In this document: positions 24,257 to 33,858 of the stretch, in pieces
Position numbering within the stretch: the first letter of the stretch is position 1
How the letters are laid out: each line of letters begins with the position of its first letter
DNA from: JBKDZR01 sp047971485
GTDB taxonomy: Bacteria > Pseudomonadota > Alphaproteobacteria > Rhodobacterales > Rhodobacteraceae
Assembly (NCBI GenBank): GCA_047971485.1
Contig: JBKDZR010000019.1
Span: forward strand, 8,034 to 72,033
Length of the DNA: 64,000 nt
Direction: 5' to 3'
Notes under the pieces: model-generated
The model's input: only the letters and a program-made list of their open reading frames with translations
The model's database searches: none
What the model was told of the DNA's origin: nothing
Position numbers and translations under genes: made by a program

Positions 24257-26911
24257 GTGAGCACAGCCAGCCAGAATACGACACCGATGATGGCCCAGTA
24301 TCTGGGGATCAAGGCCGATCACCCGGATGCGCTGTTGTTCTATCGAATGGGCGATTTCTACGAGATGTTCTTTGACGACGCCGTGCAGGCCGCGAGCGCG
24401 CTGGACATCGCCCTGACCCGGCGGGGCAAGCATGATGGCCAGGACATCCCCATGTGTGGCGTGCCCGTTCATGCGGCGGAAACCTATCTGCATCAGCTGA
24501 CGCGCAAGAGCTTTCGCGTGGCGATCTGCGAGCAACTGGAAGATCCGGCCGAGGCGAAGAAGCGCGGCTCGAAATCCGTGGTCAAGCGCGGGGTGGTGCG
24601 GCTGGTCACGCCGGGCACGCTGACCGAGGACAGCCTGCTGGAGGCCCGGCAGCACAACTATCTGGCGGCCTGGGTCGATCTGCGCGGCGAAGGGGCGCTG
24701 GCCTGGGCCGATATTTCAACCGCCGAGGTGCATGTCATGGCCTGTCCGCGTATGGCGCTGGCCCCGCAACTGGCCCGGCTGGCCCCGCGCGAACTGCTCT
24801 GCCGGGATGAGGCCGAGACCGATCTGGACCCACTGGCCGAGGAATTCGGCTGCGCCTTGATGCCCCTGGGTGCGGCGGCCTTTGACAGCAGCGCCGGGGC
24901 GGATCGCTTGTGTCGCCTCTATGGGGTGGCCAGCCTTGATGCGTTTGGCAGCTTCACCCGGCCGGAACTGTCGGCACTGGGGGCGCTGGCCGACTATCTG
25001 GATCTGACCCAGCAGGGCAAGATGCCCCGCCTGCTGCCGCCCCGGCGCGAAGAGGCTGGCGCCACCATGCAGATGGATACCGCTACCCGCCGCAACCTGG
25101 AAATCGCCCAGGCGCTGGCCGGGGGACGGCAAGGATCCTTGCTGGCGGCGATTGACCGAACGGTCACCGCCGCTGGCGCGCGGCTGCTGGATCGGCGCCT
25201 GTCCAGCCCGTCGCGGGAGTTGGGGGAAATTCGATCCCGTCATGCCGCCGTCGCTGCCCTGGTTGAGGATCCCCGCCTGCGCGGTGATCTGCGTGCCGCC
25301 CTGAAACGCGCCCCGGATATCGACAGGGCGCTGGCGCGGCTGTCGCTTGACCGGGGCGGCCCGCGGGATCTGGGGGCGCTGCGCGACGCCTTGGCCCAGG
25401 CCCAGGAGATCCACACCCGCCTGGGCCACGATCTGCCCGAGCGGCTGACCGGTGCCGGTGCCGCGCTGACCGGGTTCGACACCCTGCAACACCAGCTTGA
25501 GGCAGCGCTGGTGGCCGAACCGCCGCTGCTGGCCCGCGACGGCGGCTTTATCGCGCCGGGCCACGATCCAGATCTGGACGACGCCCGCACCCTGCGCGAC
25601 GAAGGCCGGGGCGTCATCGCCGGGCTACAGGCGAACTATGCCGAAGAAACAGGGATCGGGGCGCTGAAAGTCAAGCATAACAACGTGTTGGGCTATTTCA
25701 TCGAAACGCCTGCCACCCATGCCAAGAAGATGCTGGCCCCACCCCTGGCCGACCGGTTCATCCACCGCCAGACCACGGCCAACGCGGTGCGCTTTACCAC
25801 GCTGGAACTGTCGGATCTGGAGCGCCGGATCATGGCCGCCGGCACCACTGCGCTGGACATCGAGAAACGCCTGTTCCAGAAGCTGGCCGATCTGTGCATC
25901 GCCGCCGGCCCGGCGCTTGGGCTGGCCGCACGCGCGCTGGCGGAACTGGATGTCACCGCAGGTTTCGCCGATATCGCCGCCGGATCCGACTGGACCTGCC
26001 CTGAAATCGACGAGACCCGCGCCTTTGAGGTCACCGGCGGCCGCCATCCGGTGGTCGAGGCAGCCCTGCGCCCCACGGGCCGGCCCTTCATCGCCAATGA
26101 TTGCCATCTCAGCCCGGGCCCGGGCGCGGGCGCTGCCATCTGCCTGCTGACCGGGCCGAACATGGGCGGTAAATCCACCTGGTTGCGGCAGAATGCGCTG
26201 ATCGCGTTGCTGGCCCAGGCCGGGGCCTTCGTGCCCGCCGCGCAAGCCCGCATCGGTCTGGTCAGTCAGCTGTTCAGCCGGGTTGGCGCCGCCGATGATC
26301 TGGCGCGGGGACGGTCGACCTTCATGGTCGAGATGGTGGAAACCGCCGCCATCCTGAACCAGGCTGATGATCGCGCGCTGGTTATCCTTGATGAGATCGG
26401 GCGCGGCACAGCCACCTATGACGGGCTGTCCATCGCCTGGGCGACGCTGGAACATCTGCACGAAACCAACCGCTGTCGAGCGCTCTTCGCCACCCATTAC
26501 CACGAACTGACCGCCCTGGCCGACAGCCTGAGTGGCGCCCAGAACGCCACAGTTGCGGTGCGGGAATGGAAGGGTGACGTGATCTTCCTGCATGAAGTCC
26601 GCCCCGGTGCCGCCGATCGCAGCTATGGGGTGCAGGTGGGGCGACTGGCCGGGTTGCCGCAATCGGTGGTCGATCGTGCCCGCGCCGTTCTGGGCCAGCT
26701 GGAGGCCGCGGACCGCGATGGCGACCGCCGCCAGCGGCTGATCGACGATCTGCCGCTTTTTGCCGCGGCCAGCCCGACACCGCCCACCGCAGCCCCTGTG
26801 GCCAGCCCGCTGAGCGAGCGGCTGTCAGAGATCCACCCAGATACGCTTAGCCCACGCGAGGCGCTGGATCTGGTCTATGAACTGAAGGCCCTGACTGAGG
26901 CCCATAGCTGA
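24257..26911 (+). CDS. mutS: DNA mismatch repair protein MutS
   Basis: Recognises base mismatches and small loops and recruits MutL. At 884 residues the length is normal. The mismatch-reading Phe-x-Glu lies in GDFYEMF (Phe 34, Glu 36). The middle holds connector, lever and clamp domains. The ATPase part has Walker A GPNMGGKSTWLRQ and Walker B/signature VILDEIGRGTATYDGLS, then ATHYHELTALAD. The start is a GTG at 24257 with GGGGG upstream. An ATG at 24287 is less likely because it would remove conserved N-terminal residues. Convergent with grpE. Confidence 0.97.
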   Translation: MSTASQNTTPMMAQYLGIKADHPDALLFYRMGDFYEMFFDDAVQAASALDIALTRRGKHDGQDIPMCGVPVHAAETYLHQLTRKSFRVAICEQLEDPAEAKKRGSKSVVKRGVVRLVTPGTLTEDSLLEARQHNYLAAWVDLRGEGALAWADISTAEVHVMACPRMALAPQLARLAPRELLCRDEAETDLDPLAEEFGCALMPLGAAAFDSSAGADRLCRLYGVASLDAFGSFTRPELSALGALADYLDLTQQGKMPRLLPPRREEAGATMQMDTATRRNLEIAQALAGGRQGSLLAAIDRTVTAAGARLLDRRLSSPSRELGEIRSRHAAVAALVEDPRLRGDLRAALKRAPDIDRALARLSLDRGGPRDLGALRDALAQAQEIHTRLGHDLPERLTGAGAALTGFDTLQHQLEAALVAEPPLLARDGGFIAPGHDPDLDDARTLRDEGRGVIAGLQANYAEETGIGALKVKHNNVLGYFIETPATHAKKMLAPPLADRFIHRQTTANAVRFTTLELSDLERRIMAAGTTALDIEKRLFQKLADLCIAAGPALGLAARALAELDVTAGFADIAAGSDWTCPEIDETRAFEVTGGRHPVVEAALRPTGRPFIANDCHLSPGPGAGAAICLLTGPNMGGKSTWLRQNALIALLAQAGAFVPAAQARIGLVSQLFSRVGAADDLARGRSTFMVEMVETAAILNQADDRALVILDEIGRGTATYDGLSIAWATLEHLHETNRCRALFATHYHELTALADSLSGAQNATVAVREWKGDVIFLHEVRPGAADRSYGVQVGRLAGLPQSVVDRARAVLGQLEAADRDGDRRQRLIDDLPLFAAASPTPPTAAPVASPLSERLSEIHPDTLSPREALDLVYELKALTEAHS

Positions 26912-26932
26912 CCTGACGGGGGCGGGCAACGT

Positions 26933-26950
26933 GCGGCCCTTTCGGGCCGC
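26933..26950. terminator. Hairpin between convergent mutS and grpE
   Basis: A perfect 7-bp stem GCGGCCC / GGGCCGC with loop TTTC, 22 bases past the mutS stop and 6 bases past the grpE stop. It probably serves both genes. There is no long T-run. Confidence 0.55.
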
Positions 26951-26955
26951 GCCGC

Positions 26956-27555
26956 TTATTTCGCCGGGTTGGACGACACGCCCACCTGTGCCGGGCGCAG
27001 CAGCCGTTCCTGCAACTTGAAGCCCTTGGCCATCACCTGAATGATATCGCCGGCCTTGGTGTCCGGCACCGGGGCCTCGAACATCGCCTGATGGATCTGG
27101 GGATCGAACTTTTCGCCCAGTTCGGGCTCAATCTGGGTGATCCCGTGCTTGGCGAAGATGTTCAGCAACTCCCGCATGGTCAGTTCAACCCCCTCGACCA
27201 GCGCCGGATCGGCGCCGCTGTCAGGGGCCGCTTCCAGTGCGCGGGCCAGGTTGTCATGGATCGGCAGCAGATCGCGGGCCAAACGGCTGCCGCCATATTG
27301 TTCCGCTTCGCGACGATCCCGATCCGCGCGCTTGCGCAGGTTTTCGCTGTCCGCCAGGGCCCGCATCCAGCGGTCGCGCATGTCATCGCGTTCGGCCCGC
27401 AGGGTTTCCAGCGCCTCGTCATCGACGGGAACCTCGCCGGTGATGGCATCGGCCTCGGCCGCCAGCGCATCCAGATCCATCGGATCCTCGGTGTCGAGAT
27501 CAGACAGGATGTCCTCAAACTTGGATTCAGGTGTCTCGCGTTTCGGTTCCGCCAT
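26956..27555 (-). CDS. grpE: Nucleotide exchange factor GrpE
   Basis: Co-chaperone that releases ADP from DnaK. The 199-residue protein has an acidic disordered N-terminus, a long coiled-coil stretch (about residues 50-120, LRAERDDMRDRWMRALADSENLRKR region) and a beta domain with the family end PDTKAGDIIQVMAKGFKLQERLLRPAQVGV. ATG 27555 is placed six bases after AAAGGA. In-frame ATG 27561 and GTG 27570 are weaker. It lies 11 bases after hrcA and is probably co-transcribed with it. Confidence 0.96.
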   Translation of the reverse strand: MAEPKRETPESKFEDILSDLDTEDPMDLDALAAEADAITGEVPVDDEALETLRAERDDMRDRWMRALADSENLRKRADRDRREAEQYGGSRLARDLLPIHDNLARALEAAPDSGADPALVEGVELTMRELLNIFAKHGITQIEPELGEKFDPQIHQAMFEAPVPDTKAGDIIQVMAKGFKLQERLLRPAQVGVSSNPAK

Positions 27556-27566
27556 TGCCATTCCTT

Positions 27567-28628
27567 TCACGTCCGGTCGGACAAGAGGCGCCCGACCAGC
27601 TGCGCCGTATAATCCACGATCGGCACGATGCGCCCATAGTTCAGCCGCGTCGGGCCGATCACCCCCACCGCGCCGATAATCTTTCGATCAGCGTTCATAT
27701 ATGGGCTGACCACCAAAGAGGAACCGGAAAGTGAAAAAAGCTTGTTCTCGGAACCAATAAAAATGCGCACGCCTTCGCCCTGTTCGGCCAGTTCGAGAAA
27801 TTCGGCAATGTCGCGCTTGCGTTCCAGATCATCAAACAGGGTACGGACCCGTTCCAGATCGGCCTCGGTCTGATCCTCCAACAGGTGCGAACGTCCCCGG
27901 ACGATCAGCCGCCCCTCATCCTGGCCTTCGTTTTCCCAAAGTGCCAGACCGCTTTCCACCAACTGCCGGGCCAGAACGTCGATCTGCTGGCGGCTCCTGG
28001 CGATCTCGGTTTCGATCACGCCGCGCAATTCGCCCAGGGTGCGGCCCTCGGCCAAGGCGTTCAGAAAATTCGCCCCTTCGCGCATGGACGACGGCGTCTG
28101 CCCCGGCGGCGGCACAAAGACGCGGTTTTCCACATGACCATCGGCAAACACCAGCACCACCAGCGCACGGTCGGGGGCAAGGCTGATGAACTCGATATGC
28201 TTGATCGGGGCCTCGTGCTTGGGGGTCAGGACCAGACTGGCGCCATGGGTCACACCGGACAAGGCCGCACCGACCTTGTCCATCATCGCACCCAGATCAC
28301 CCGATTTCCCCCCCAGCGTTGCGTCAATCCGGCCCCGGTCGTCATCCGTCAGATCGCCGACCTCAAGGAAGCCATCGACGAACATGCGCAGGCCCTTTTC
28401 CGTGGGAATCCGCCCCGCCGAGACATGAGGACTGTCCAGAAGCCCCAGATATTCCAGATCCTGCATGACATTGCGGATCGTCGCCGCGCTGACCTTTTCG
28501 GTCATGGCGCGGGTCAGGGTGCGCGAACCGACCGGATCGCCACTGGCCAGATAGGCCTCAACCACCCGGCGAAATACCTCGCGCGAGCGGTCGTTCAGTT
28601 CGTTCAGCAGGGTGTTGGCTTCGGTCAT
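27567..28628 (-). CDS. hrcA: Heat-inducible transcription repressor HrcA
   Basis: A 353-residue repressor that in other bacteria binds CIRCE elements and is stabilised by GroEL. The N-terminal winged helix (residues 5-75) contains GDPVGSRTLTRAM and AATIRNVMQDLEYLGLL, followed by the HrcA dimer domain ending LVGRLLSDRT. No CIRCE inverted repeat (TTAGCACTC-N9-GAGTGCTAA) is seen upstream of this gene, so its targets, probably groESL, lie elsewhere. ATG 28628 is chosen over the longer frame to 28718, which would overlap the promoter region. Divergent from rph. Confidence 0.96.
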   Translation of the reverse strand: MTEANTLLNELNDRSREVFRRVVEAYLASGDPVGSRTLTRAMTEKVSAATIRNVMQDLEYLGLLDSPHVSAGRIPTEKGLRMFVDGFLEVGDLTDDDRGRIDATLGGKSGDLGAMMDKVGAALSGVTHGASLVLTPKHEAPIKHIEFISLAPDRALVVLVFADGHVENRVFVPPPGQTPSSMREGANFLNALAEGRTLGELRGVIETEIARSRQQIDVLARQLVESGLALWENEGQDEGRLIVRGRSHLLEDQTEADLERVRTLFDDLERKRDIAEFLELAEQGEGVRIFIGSENKLFSLSGSSLVVSPYMNADRKIIGAVGVIGPTRLNYGRIVPIVDYTAQLVGRLLSDRT

Positions 28629-28693
28629 GATGGGCCGCCCTTGGTTTGCGCCCGCCAGGATCCCAGGGGTTGATCTAAGGGGCATACCGGAAG

Positions 28694-28719
28694 ATATGGA
28701 AACCAGATCCGAACACAAG
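28694..28719 (-). promoter_or_regulatory. Possible sigma-32-type promoter of hrcA-grpE
   Basis: CTTGTG, 14 bases, then CCATAT on the minus strand. This approximates the heat-shock pattern CTTGAA-N13-15-CCCATNT and ends 66 bases before hrcA. It fits the gene's function, but two positions differ from consensus. Confidence 0.4.
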
Positions 28720-28727
28720 GATAACTC

Positions 28728-29437
<710 letters not shown>

Positions 29438-29438
<1 letters not shown>

Positions 29439-30043
29439 TGCGCAAGATCGGGGACAAGCTGGTCATCGCCTCCCACAACGCCGGCAAGGTGCGCGAGATT
29501 GGCACCCTGCTGGCGCCCTTCGGCATCGCTGTCGTCTCAGCCGGCGATCTGGGGTTGGATGAGCCCGCGGAAACCGAAACCACCTTTGCCGGCAACGCCC
29601 GGATCAAGGCCCATGCGGCCGCCAAGGCCACCGGCCTGCCCGCCCTGTCGGACGATAGCGGCCTCAGCGTCGCGGCCCTGAACGGCGCCCCTGGGGTCTA
29701 CACCGCCGATTGGGCCGAAACCCCCCAGGGCCGCGATTTCGCCATGGCCATGGGCAAGGTCCACGACCGGCTGACCCAAGCCAACGCGCCCGCCCCCCAC
29801 CACGCACGCTTTCACTGCACGCTGTGCCTAGCCTGGCCCGATGGCGAGGATCGGCTGTTTGAGGGCACGGTCGATGGCCATCTGGTCTGGCCCCCCCGCG
29901 GCACCCTAGGCTTTGGCTATGATCCCATGTTCCAACCCACAGGCATGTCCGAAACATTCGGCGAAATGGACCAAAGCGCCAAACATGAGATGAGCCACCG
30001 GGCCGACGCCTTCGCCAAATTCCGGGCGGATCTTCTTGGCTGA
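29438..30043 (+). CDS. rdgB: XTP/dITP diphosphatase (RdgB/HAM1 family)
   Basis: Hydrolyses non-canonical purine triphosphates (dITP, XTP) to keep them out of DNA. The 201-residue sequence has the nucleotide motif ASHNAGKVREI (about 11-21), the catalytic segment LSDDSGLSVAALNGAPGVYTA, and LGFGYDPMFQP with SHRADAFAKF near the end. It sits between rph and hemW, overlapping both. This order is common in proteobacteria. Confidence 0.96.
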
Positions 30044-31193
30044 GGATTGGCAGGCCGGGGGCTTTGGCCTCTATATCCACTGGCCGTTCTGCGCCGCCAA
30101 ATGCCCCTATTGCGATTTCAATTCCCATGTCACCGCCGAGATAGACCACACCCGATGGCGGGACGCCTATCTGTCGGAAATCCGCCGTATCGCCGCACTG
30201 ACCCCGGGCCGCATCCTGACCAGCGTGTTCTTTGGCGGCGGTACCCCCAGCCTGATGGCCCCGGACACCACCGCCGCTGTCATCCAGACGATCCGCCAGG
30301 CCTGGCCCATGGTCAACGACCCGGAAATCACGCTGGAAGCCAACCCCACCTCGGTCGAGGCCGGCCGGTTCCGGGCCTTTCGCGATGCCGGCATCACCCG
30401 GATTTCCATGGGCATCCAATCGCTCCGCGACGATCACTTGCGCGCGCTCGGCCGCCTGCACACCGTGGCCGAGGCCCGCGCCGCCTTTGATATTGCGCGC
30501 CGGGCCTTTGATCGGGTCAGCTTTGATCTGATCTATGCCCGCCAGAACCAATCCCTGCCCGACTGGCACGCAGAACTGACCGAGGCTCTCGCCATGGCCG
30601 CCGATCACCTGTCACTCTATCAACTGACCGTTGAACCCGGCACCGCTTTTGGCGCCCGTTACGCCAAGGGCGGGTTGCGCGGCCTGCCGGATGAAGATCT
30701 GGCCGCCGATCTCTATGATCTGACACAGGATCTGTGCGATCACGCCGGGCTGCCCGCCTATGAAATATCCAACCACGCGGCACCCGGATCGGAAAGCCGC
30801 CACAACCTGATCTACTGGCGTGCCGGCGACTATGCCGGGATCGGCCCCGGCGCCCATGGCCGGCTGACCCTGAACGGCCAGCGTCTGGCCACGGAAACGC
30901 CGCGATCCCCGACCGCATGGCTGGAGCGTGTCGAACAAACCGGATCGGGTGAGCAGCCCCCAACGCCGCTGTCACTGCCGGATCAGGCCGACGAATACCT
31001 GATGATGAGCCTGCGCCTCAATGACGGCACAGATCTGGCTCGCCATCGTCGGCTGGGCGGAAAGATATCCATGGATACTATTGATATCCTTAAAGAATTA
31101 GGCCTAGCCACCATCCAGAACAATCACCTGATTGCCCAGCCGGCCGGCCGGATCGTACTTAACGCCGTGTTGCGCCAGCTGATGGCCGGCTAA
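30036..31193 (+). CDS. hemW: Radical SAM haem chaperone HemW
   Basis: A 385-residue radical SAM protein of the oxygen-independent coproporphyrinogen oxidase-like group. HemW proteins bind and deliver haem rather than oxidise coproporphyrinogen. The 4Fe-4S cluster motif is WPFCAAKCPYCDFNSH (Cys 19, 23, 26), then FFGGGTPSLM and a C-terminal HemN_C-like region. The only plausible start is TTG 30036, inside the last codons of rdgB (8-base overlap), because no ATG or GTG precedes the cluster motif. Annotated in some genomes as hemN; the short N-terminus argues for HemW. Confidence 0.92.
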   Translation: MAEDWQAGGFGLYIHWPFCAAKCPYCDFNSHVTAEIDHTRWRDAYLSEIRRIAALTPGRILTSVFFGGGTPSLMAPDTTAAVIQTIRQAWPMVNDPEITLEANPTSVEAGRFRAFRDAGITRISMGIQSLRDDHLRALGRLHTVAEARAAFDIARRAFDRVSFDLIYARQNQSLPDWHAELTEALAMAADHLSLYQLTVEPGTAFGARYAKGGLRGLPDEDLAADLYDLTQDLCDHAGLPAYEISNHAAPGSESRHNLIYWRAGDYAGIGPGAHGRLTLNGQRLATETPRSPTAWLERVEQTGSGEQPPTPLSLPDQADEYLMMSLRLNDGTDLARHRRLGGKISMDTIDILKELGLATIQNNHLIAQPAGRIVLNAVLRQLMAG

Positions 31194-31552
31194 TGCGCAT
31201 TTTTTGGCTTCTCACCGGCCTGACCGCCACGCTGTTGGGTGTGATCGGCATTCTCCTGCCCATCATGCCCACCGTGCCGTTTCTGATCCTGGCGACTTTT
31301 TGCTTCGGGAAATCCTCGCCCCGGCTTTACCGCTGGCTGATCGAGCACCCCGTCTACGGACCCCATATCCGGGATTGGCAAGTGTACGGGTCAATCCGTC
31401 CTGGCGCGAAACGACTGGCAACGATCAGCATGGCGGCCGCAATGGGCATCGCCCTGCTGATTGGCCTGCCAACGGCCGTTCTGATCGTGCAAGCCCTGGC
31501 GCTGAGCGGGGCACTGATCTTTATATGGACCCGGCCCCCCGGGTCGCGCTGA
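31193..31552 (+). CDS. YbaN/DUF454-family inner-membrane protein
   Basis: A 119-residue protein with about three membrane segments (residues 5-38, 75-92 and 93-112). The family motif GVIGILLPIMPTVPFLILATFCFGKSSPR is visible around residues 16-44. Function unknown in the family. It starts at the last base of hemW (TAATG). Its 3' end overlaps the 3' end of convergent parB by 32 bases. Confidence 0.9.
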   Translation: MRIFWLLTGLTATLLGVIGILLPIMPTVPFLILATFCFGKSSPRLYRWLIEHPVYGPHIRDWQVYGSIRPGAKRLATISMAAAMGIALLIGLPTAVLIVQALALSGALIFIWTRPPGSR

Positions 31553-32429
31553 GCCGACCGCAAAGATCGTCAAGCTGCTCGAAATTCCGGTACGCGATGC
31601 TCAGCGTCCCGGTTTCCTGACCCGGCCTGTGGGTGATCCGAACCTGAAGGCCCAACGCCGCAGACAGATCCTGCTCCAGAACCCGCGTATCCGCATCCTT
31701 GGCCTCGGCCCCCGCTGGGGCCGATGAGCGCGCAGGCTTGGGCCCGGCGGTCTGTTCCTTGACCAAACGTTCCGTTTCGCGCACCGACAGGCCATTCGCC
31801 ACGATCCGCCGCGCCAGAACTTCGGGATTATCCAGTGGAATCAAGGCTCTTGCGTGACCAGCCGACAAATCGCCCCGCGCGACCAGATCCCGCACCGTTT
31901 CCGGCAAGGACAAAAGACGCAAGAAGTTGGCAATGTGGCTACGGCTTTTCCCAAGCGCAGCCGCCAGCTTTTCCTGCGTATGCCCGAATTTATCCATCAG
32001 CTGGCGATAGCCCATCGCCTCTTCGATCGCATTCAGATCCGCGCGCTGAATGTTCTCGATGATGGCGATTTCCAGAACTTCGGTATCATCCAGATCCCGA
32101 ACGATCACCGGTAATTCATGAACCTGCGCCATCTGCGCGGCCCGCCAACGGCGCTCACCGGCAACAATTTGGTACGTACCTGCCTCGGTGGGGCTTCGCC
32201 GCACGATCAAAGGCTGAATGATGCCCTTTTCACGAATCGAATTTGCCAGATCTTGCAAATTTTCAGCGGAAAAAAGGCGCCGGGGTTGATCCGGATTTGG
32301 AAAGACCTTTTCAATCGGCAGGACTGTTTCTGCCCGACCAACAGCGGGAACATCATCACCGCCGGACACACCCACATCCGCCATAAGGGCAGAAAGCCCC
32401 CTGCCCAAGCCACGCTTTGTCCTGTCCAC
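31521..32429 (-). CDS. parB: Chromosome partitioning protein ParB
   Basis: CTP-dependent clamp that loads at parS and spreads to form the origin-proximal segregation complex. The 302 residues include the family start MDRTKRGLGRGLSALMAD, the CTPase/N-terminal region with GIIQPLIVRR and AGERRWRAAQMA, the helix-turn-helix around MDKFGHTQEKLAAALGKSRSH, and a short C-terminal dimerisation domain ending in GSI. The start is GTG 32429, with GAGG eight bases upstream, three bases after parA. Three perfect parS sites lie 1.1-3.3 kb upstream. Confidence 0.96.
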   Translation of the reverse strand: MDRTKRGLGRGLSALMADVGVSGGDDVPAVGRAETVLPIEKVFPNPDQPRRLFSAENLQDLANSIREKGIIQPLIVRRSPTEAGTYQIVAGERRWRAAQMAQVHELPVIVRDLDDTEVLEIAIIENIQRADLNAIEEAMGYRQLMDKFGHTQEKLAAALGKSRSHIANFLRLLSLPETVRDLVARGDLSAGHARALIPLDNPEVLARRIVANGLSVRETERLVKEQTAGPKPARSSAPAGAEAKDADTRVLEQDLSAALGLQVRITHRPGQETGTLSIAYRNFEQLDDLCGRLSATRGAGSI

Positions 32430-32432
32430 TGC

Positions 32433-33245
32433 TCAAACCTCTTCCACAGAGTGTGTTTTTTGGTGATAGCGCAACAACATCTCGTCTGCCAAGGCCTGAT
32501 ACGCCTGACTGCCCTTGGACAGCGGATCATAATCGATCACCGGAATCGCATGTGACGGCGCCTCGCTGATCCGCACATTGCGTGGCACGACCGTCTGAAA
32601 AACCAACTCCCCCAGGGTTTCCCGTGCATCACTTTCAACCTGGCGGGCCAAGCGATTGCGTTGGTCATGCATGGTCAACAGCACCCCCTCAATTCGAAGC
32701 CCCGGATTTGCGGTTTGACGTACCTCCCGGATCGTCAGCATCAGTTGCGACAAACCTTCCAGCGCGAAAAACTCGCTCTGCAAAGGAATGAGCACCGAAT
32801 TTGCCGCAACCATGGCATTTACTGTCAACAGGTTCAGCGATGGGGGGCAATCAATGAACACAAAATCCACATCAAGTGCGGCTATTTCCGGGCCATGCAA
32901 GACGTCCCGCAACAGCATGCTACGTCGTTCATTGGCAACCAGTTCAATATCGGCCGAACTCAGATCGGTTGTCGCCGGCACGATTCGAATACCCGGCACC
33001 TCCGTCTCATGAACGACATCCGCAAGAGTTGCGCCATCCAAGATCAAATCATAGGTGGTCTTGCGCCGCATCTCGGGCTCAACCCCCAACCCGGTTGAGG
33101 CATTTCCCTGTGGATCTATATCAAGAATAAGACAGCTCAGACCATTTTTGGCCAACGCAGCCGCAAGATTTATGGTTGTGGTTGTCTTGCCCACTCCGCC
33201 TTTCTGGTTCGCGATGGCGATGATCTTGGGGGTTTTTTCAGACAC
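32433..33245 (-). CDS. parA: Chromosome partitioning ATPase ParA
   Basis: Deviant-Walker ATPase that moves ParB-parS complexes. The 270-residue protein has the ParA P-loop NQKGGVGKTTTTINL (about 13-27), DPQGNASTGLG, and VDFVFIDCPPSLNLLTVNA. I place the start at GTG 33245, because GAGG lies six bases upstream and the protein then begins MSEKTPKIIAI. Upstream in-frame ATGs at 33257 and 33266 lie deeper inside rsmG and lack a ribosome-binding site. The chosen start overlaps rsmG by eight bases. Confidence 0.95.
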   Translation of the reverse strand: MSEKTPKIIAIANQKGGVGKTTTTINLAAALAKNGLSCLILDIDPQGNASTGLGVEPEMRRKTTYDLILDGATLADVVHETEVPGIRIVPATTDLSSADIELVANERRSMLLRDVLHGPEIAALDVDFVFIDCPPSLNLLTVNAMVAANSVLIPLQSEFFALEGLSQLMLTIREVRQTANPGLRIEGVLLTMHDQRNRLARQVESDARETLGELVFQTVVPRNVRISEAPSHAIPVIDYDPLSKGSQAYQALADEMLLRYHQKTHSVEEV

Positions 33246-33858
33246 GGCGAACCTCATCAATTTCATAGATCACAGCCTGGGGATCTGTCAGACTTTTATG
33301 CGCTTTACAGGTAAAAGCCCACTGCTGTTCCGCCAAGGTCCGTTCAGTCCGATGCTGGGCCCCTTTTGGAAAATACGCTTTTCCAAACCGCGACAAATGC
33401 CGATCCGCATGGGTCAGAAGATCGGGTAATCCCGCAAGGGCCCGTGCACTCAGATAATCCGCCTTCATGGCAGGAACGGTCTCGATGCGCTCAGCAATGA
33501 CCGTAAAAGCGACCGATGTTTCACGTGAAACAGTTCGCAAGAACTCGGCCTTTCGCTGATCAGCCTCGACAAGCGTTACCTGCAAATCACGTGCGTGTTC
33601 AGCGCTGAGGATCGCAATCACGATCCCAGGCAACCCTCCGCCACTGCCAAGATCTACCCACTTTCCGGATTGTGGTCTCGCAATCTGGAAAATCTGAGCC
33701 GAATCCGCGATATGCCGCGTCTCCAGCTCATCCAATGACTTACGTGAAACCAGGTTGATATGGGCCGTCCATTTTCGAATAAGGTTCTGATATATCTCAA
33801 GCCGCTGTACTGTTTCACGTGAAACAGAGATTCCGGCGATTTTCTCTCTGTCCATCAT
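33238..33858 (-). CDS. rsmG: 16S rRNA (guanine-N7)-methyltransferase RsmG
   Basis: Methylates G527 of 16S rRNA (E. coli numbering). The 206-residue sequence carries the SAM-binding KWVDLGSGGGLPGIVIAI (about 67-84) and the N-terminal ISVSRETVQRLEIYQNLIRKW helix typical of GidB. Two perfect parS palindromes lie inside this gene and are translated as VSRET both times. ATG 33858 overlaps the mnmG stop by four bases (ATGATG over TGA). The order mnmG-rsmG-parA-parB is the ancestral origin-side arrangement. Confidence 0.95.
   Translation of the reverse strand: MMDREKIAGISVSRETVQRLEIYQNLIRKWTAHINLVSRKSLDELETRHIADSAQIFQIARPQSGKWVDLGSGGGLPGIVIAILSAEHARDLQVTLVEADQRKAEFLRTVSRETSVAFTVIAERIETVPAMKADYLSARALAGLPDLLTHADRHLSRFGKAYFPKGAQHRTERTLAEQQWAFTCKAHKSLTDPQAVIYEIDEVRRV
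33517..33532. other. parS: parS site (inside rsmG)
   Basis: Perfect 16-bp palindrome TGTTTCACGTGAAACA, identical to the widely conserved bacterial parS consensus bound by ParB. It lies within the rsmG reading frame. Confidence 0.93.
33811..33826. other. parS: parS site (near the rsmG start)
   Basis: Second perfect copy of TGTTTCACGTGAAACA, coding for the VSRET near the N-terminus of RsmG, 294 bases from the first site. Confidence 0.93.

Noticed and set aside
33736..33751. Fourth parS-like site in rsmG
   Set aside because: Matches the 16-mer at only 12 positions and has lost the symmetry of the left arm.
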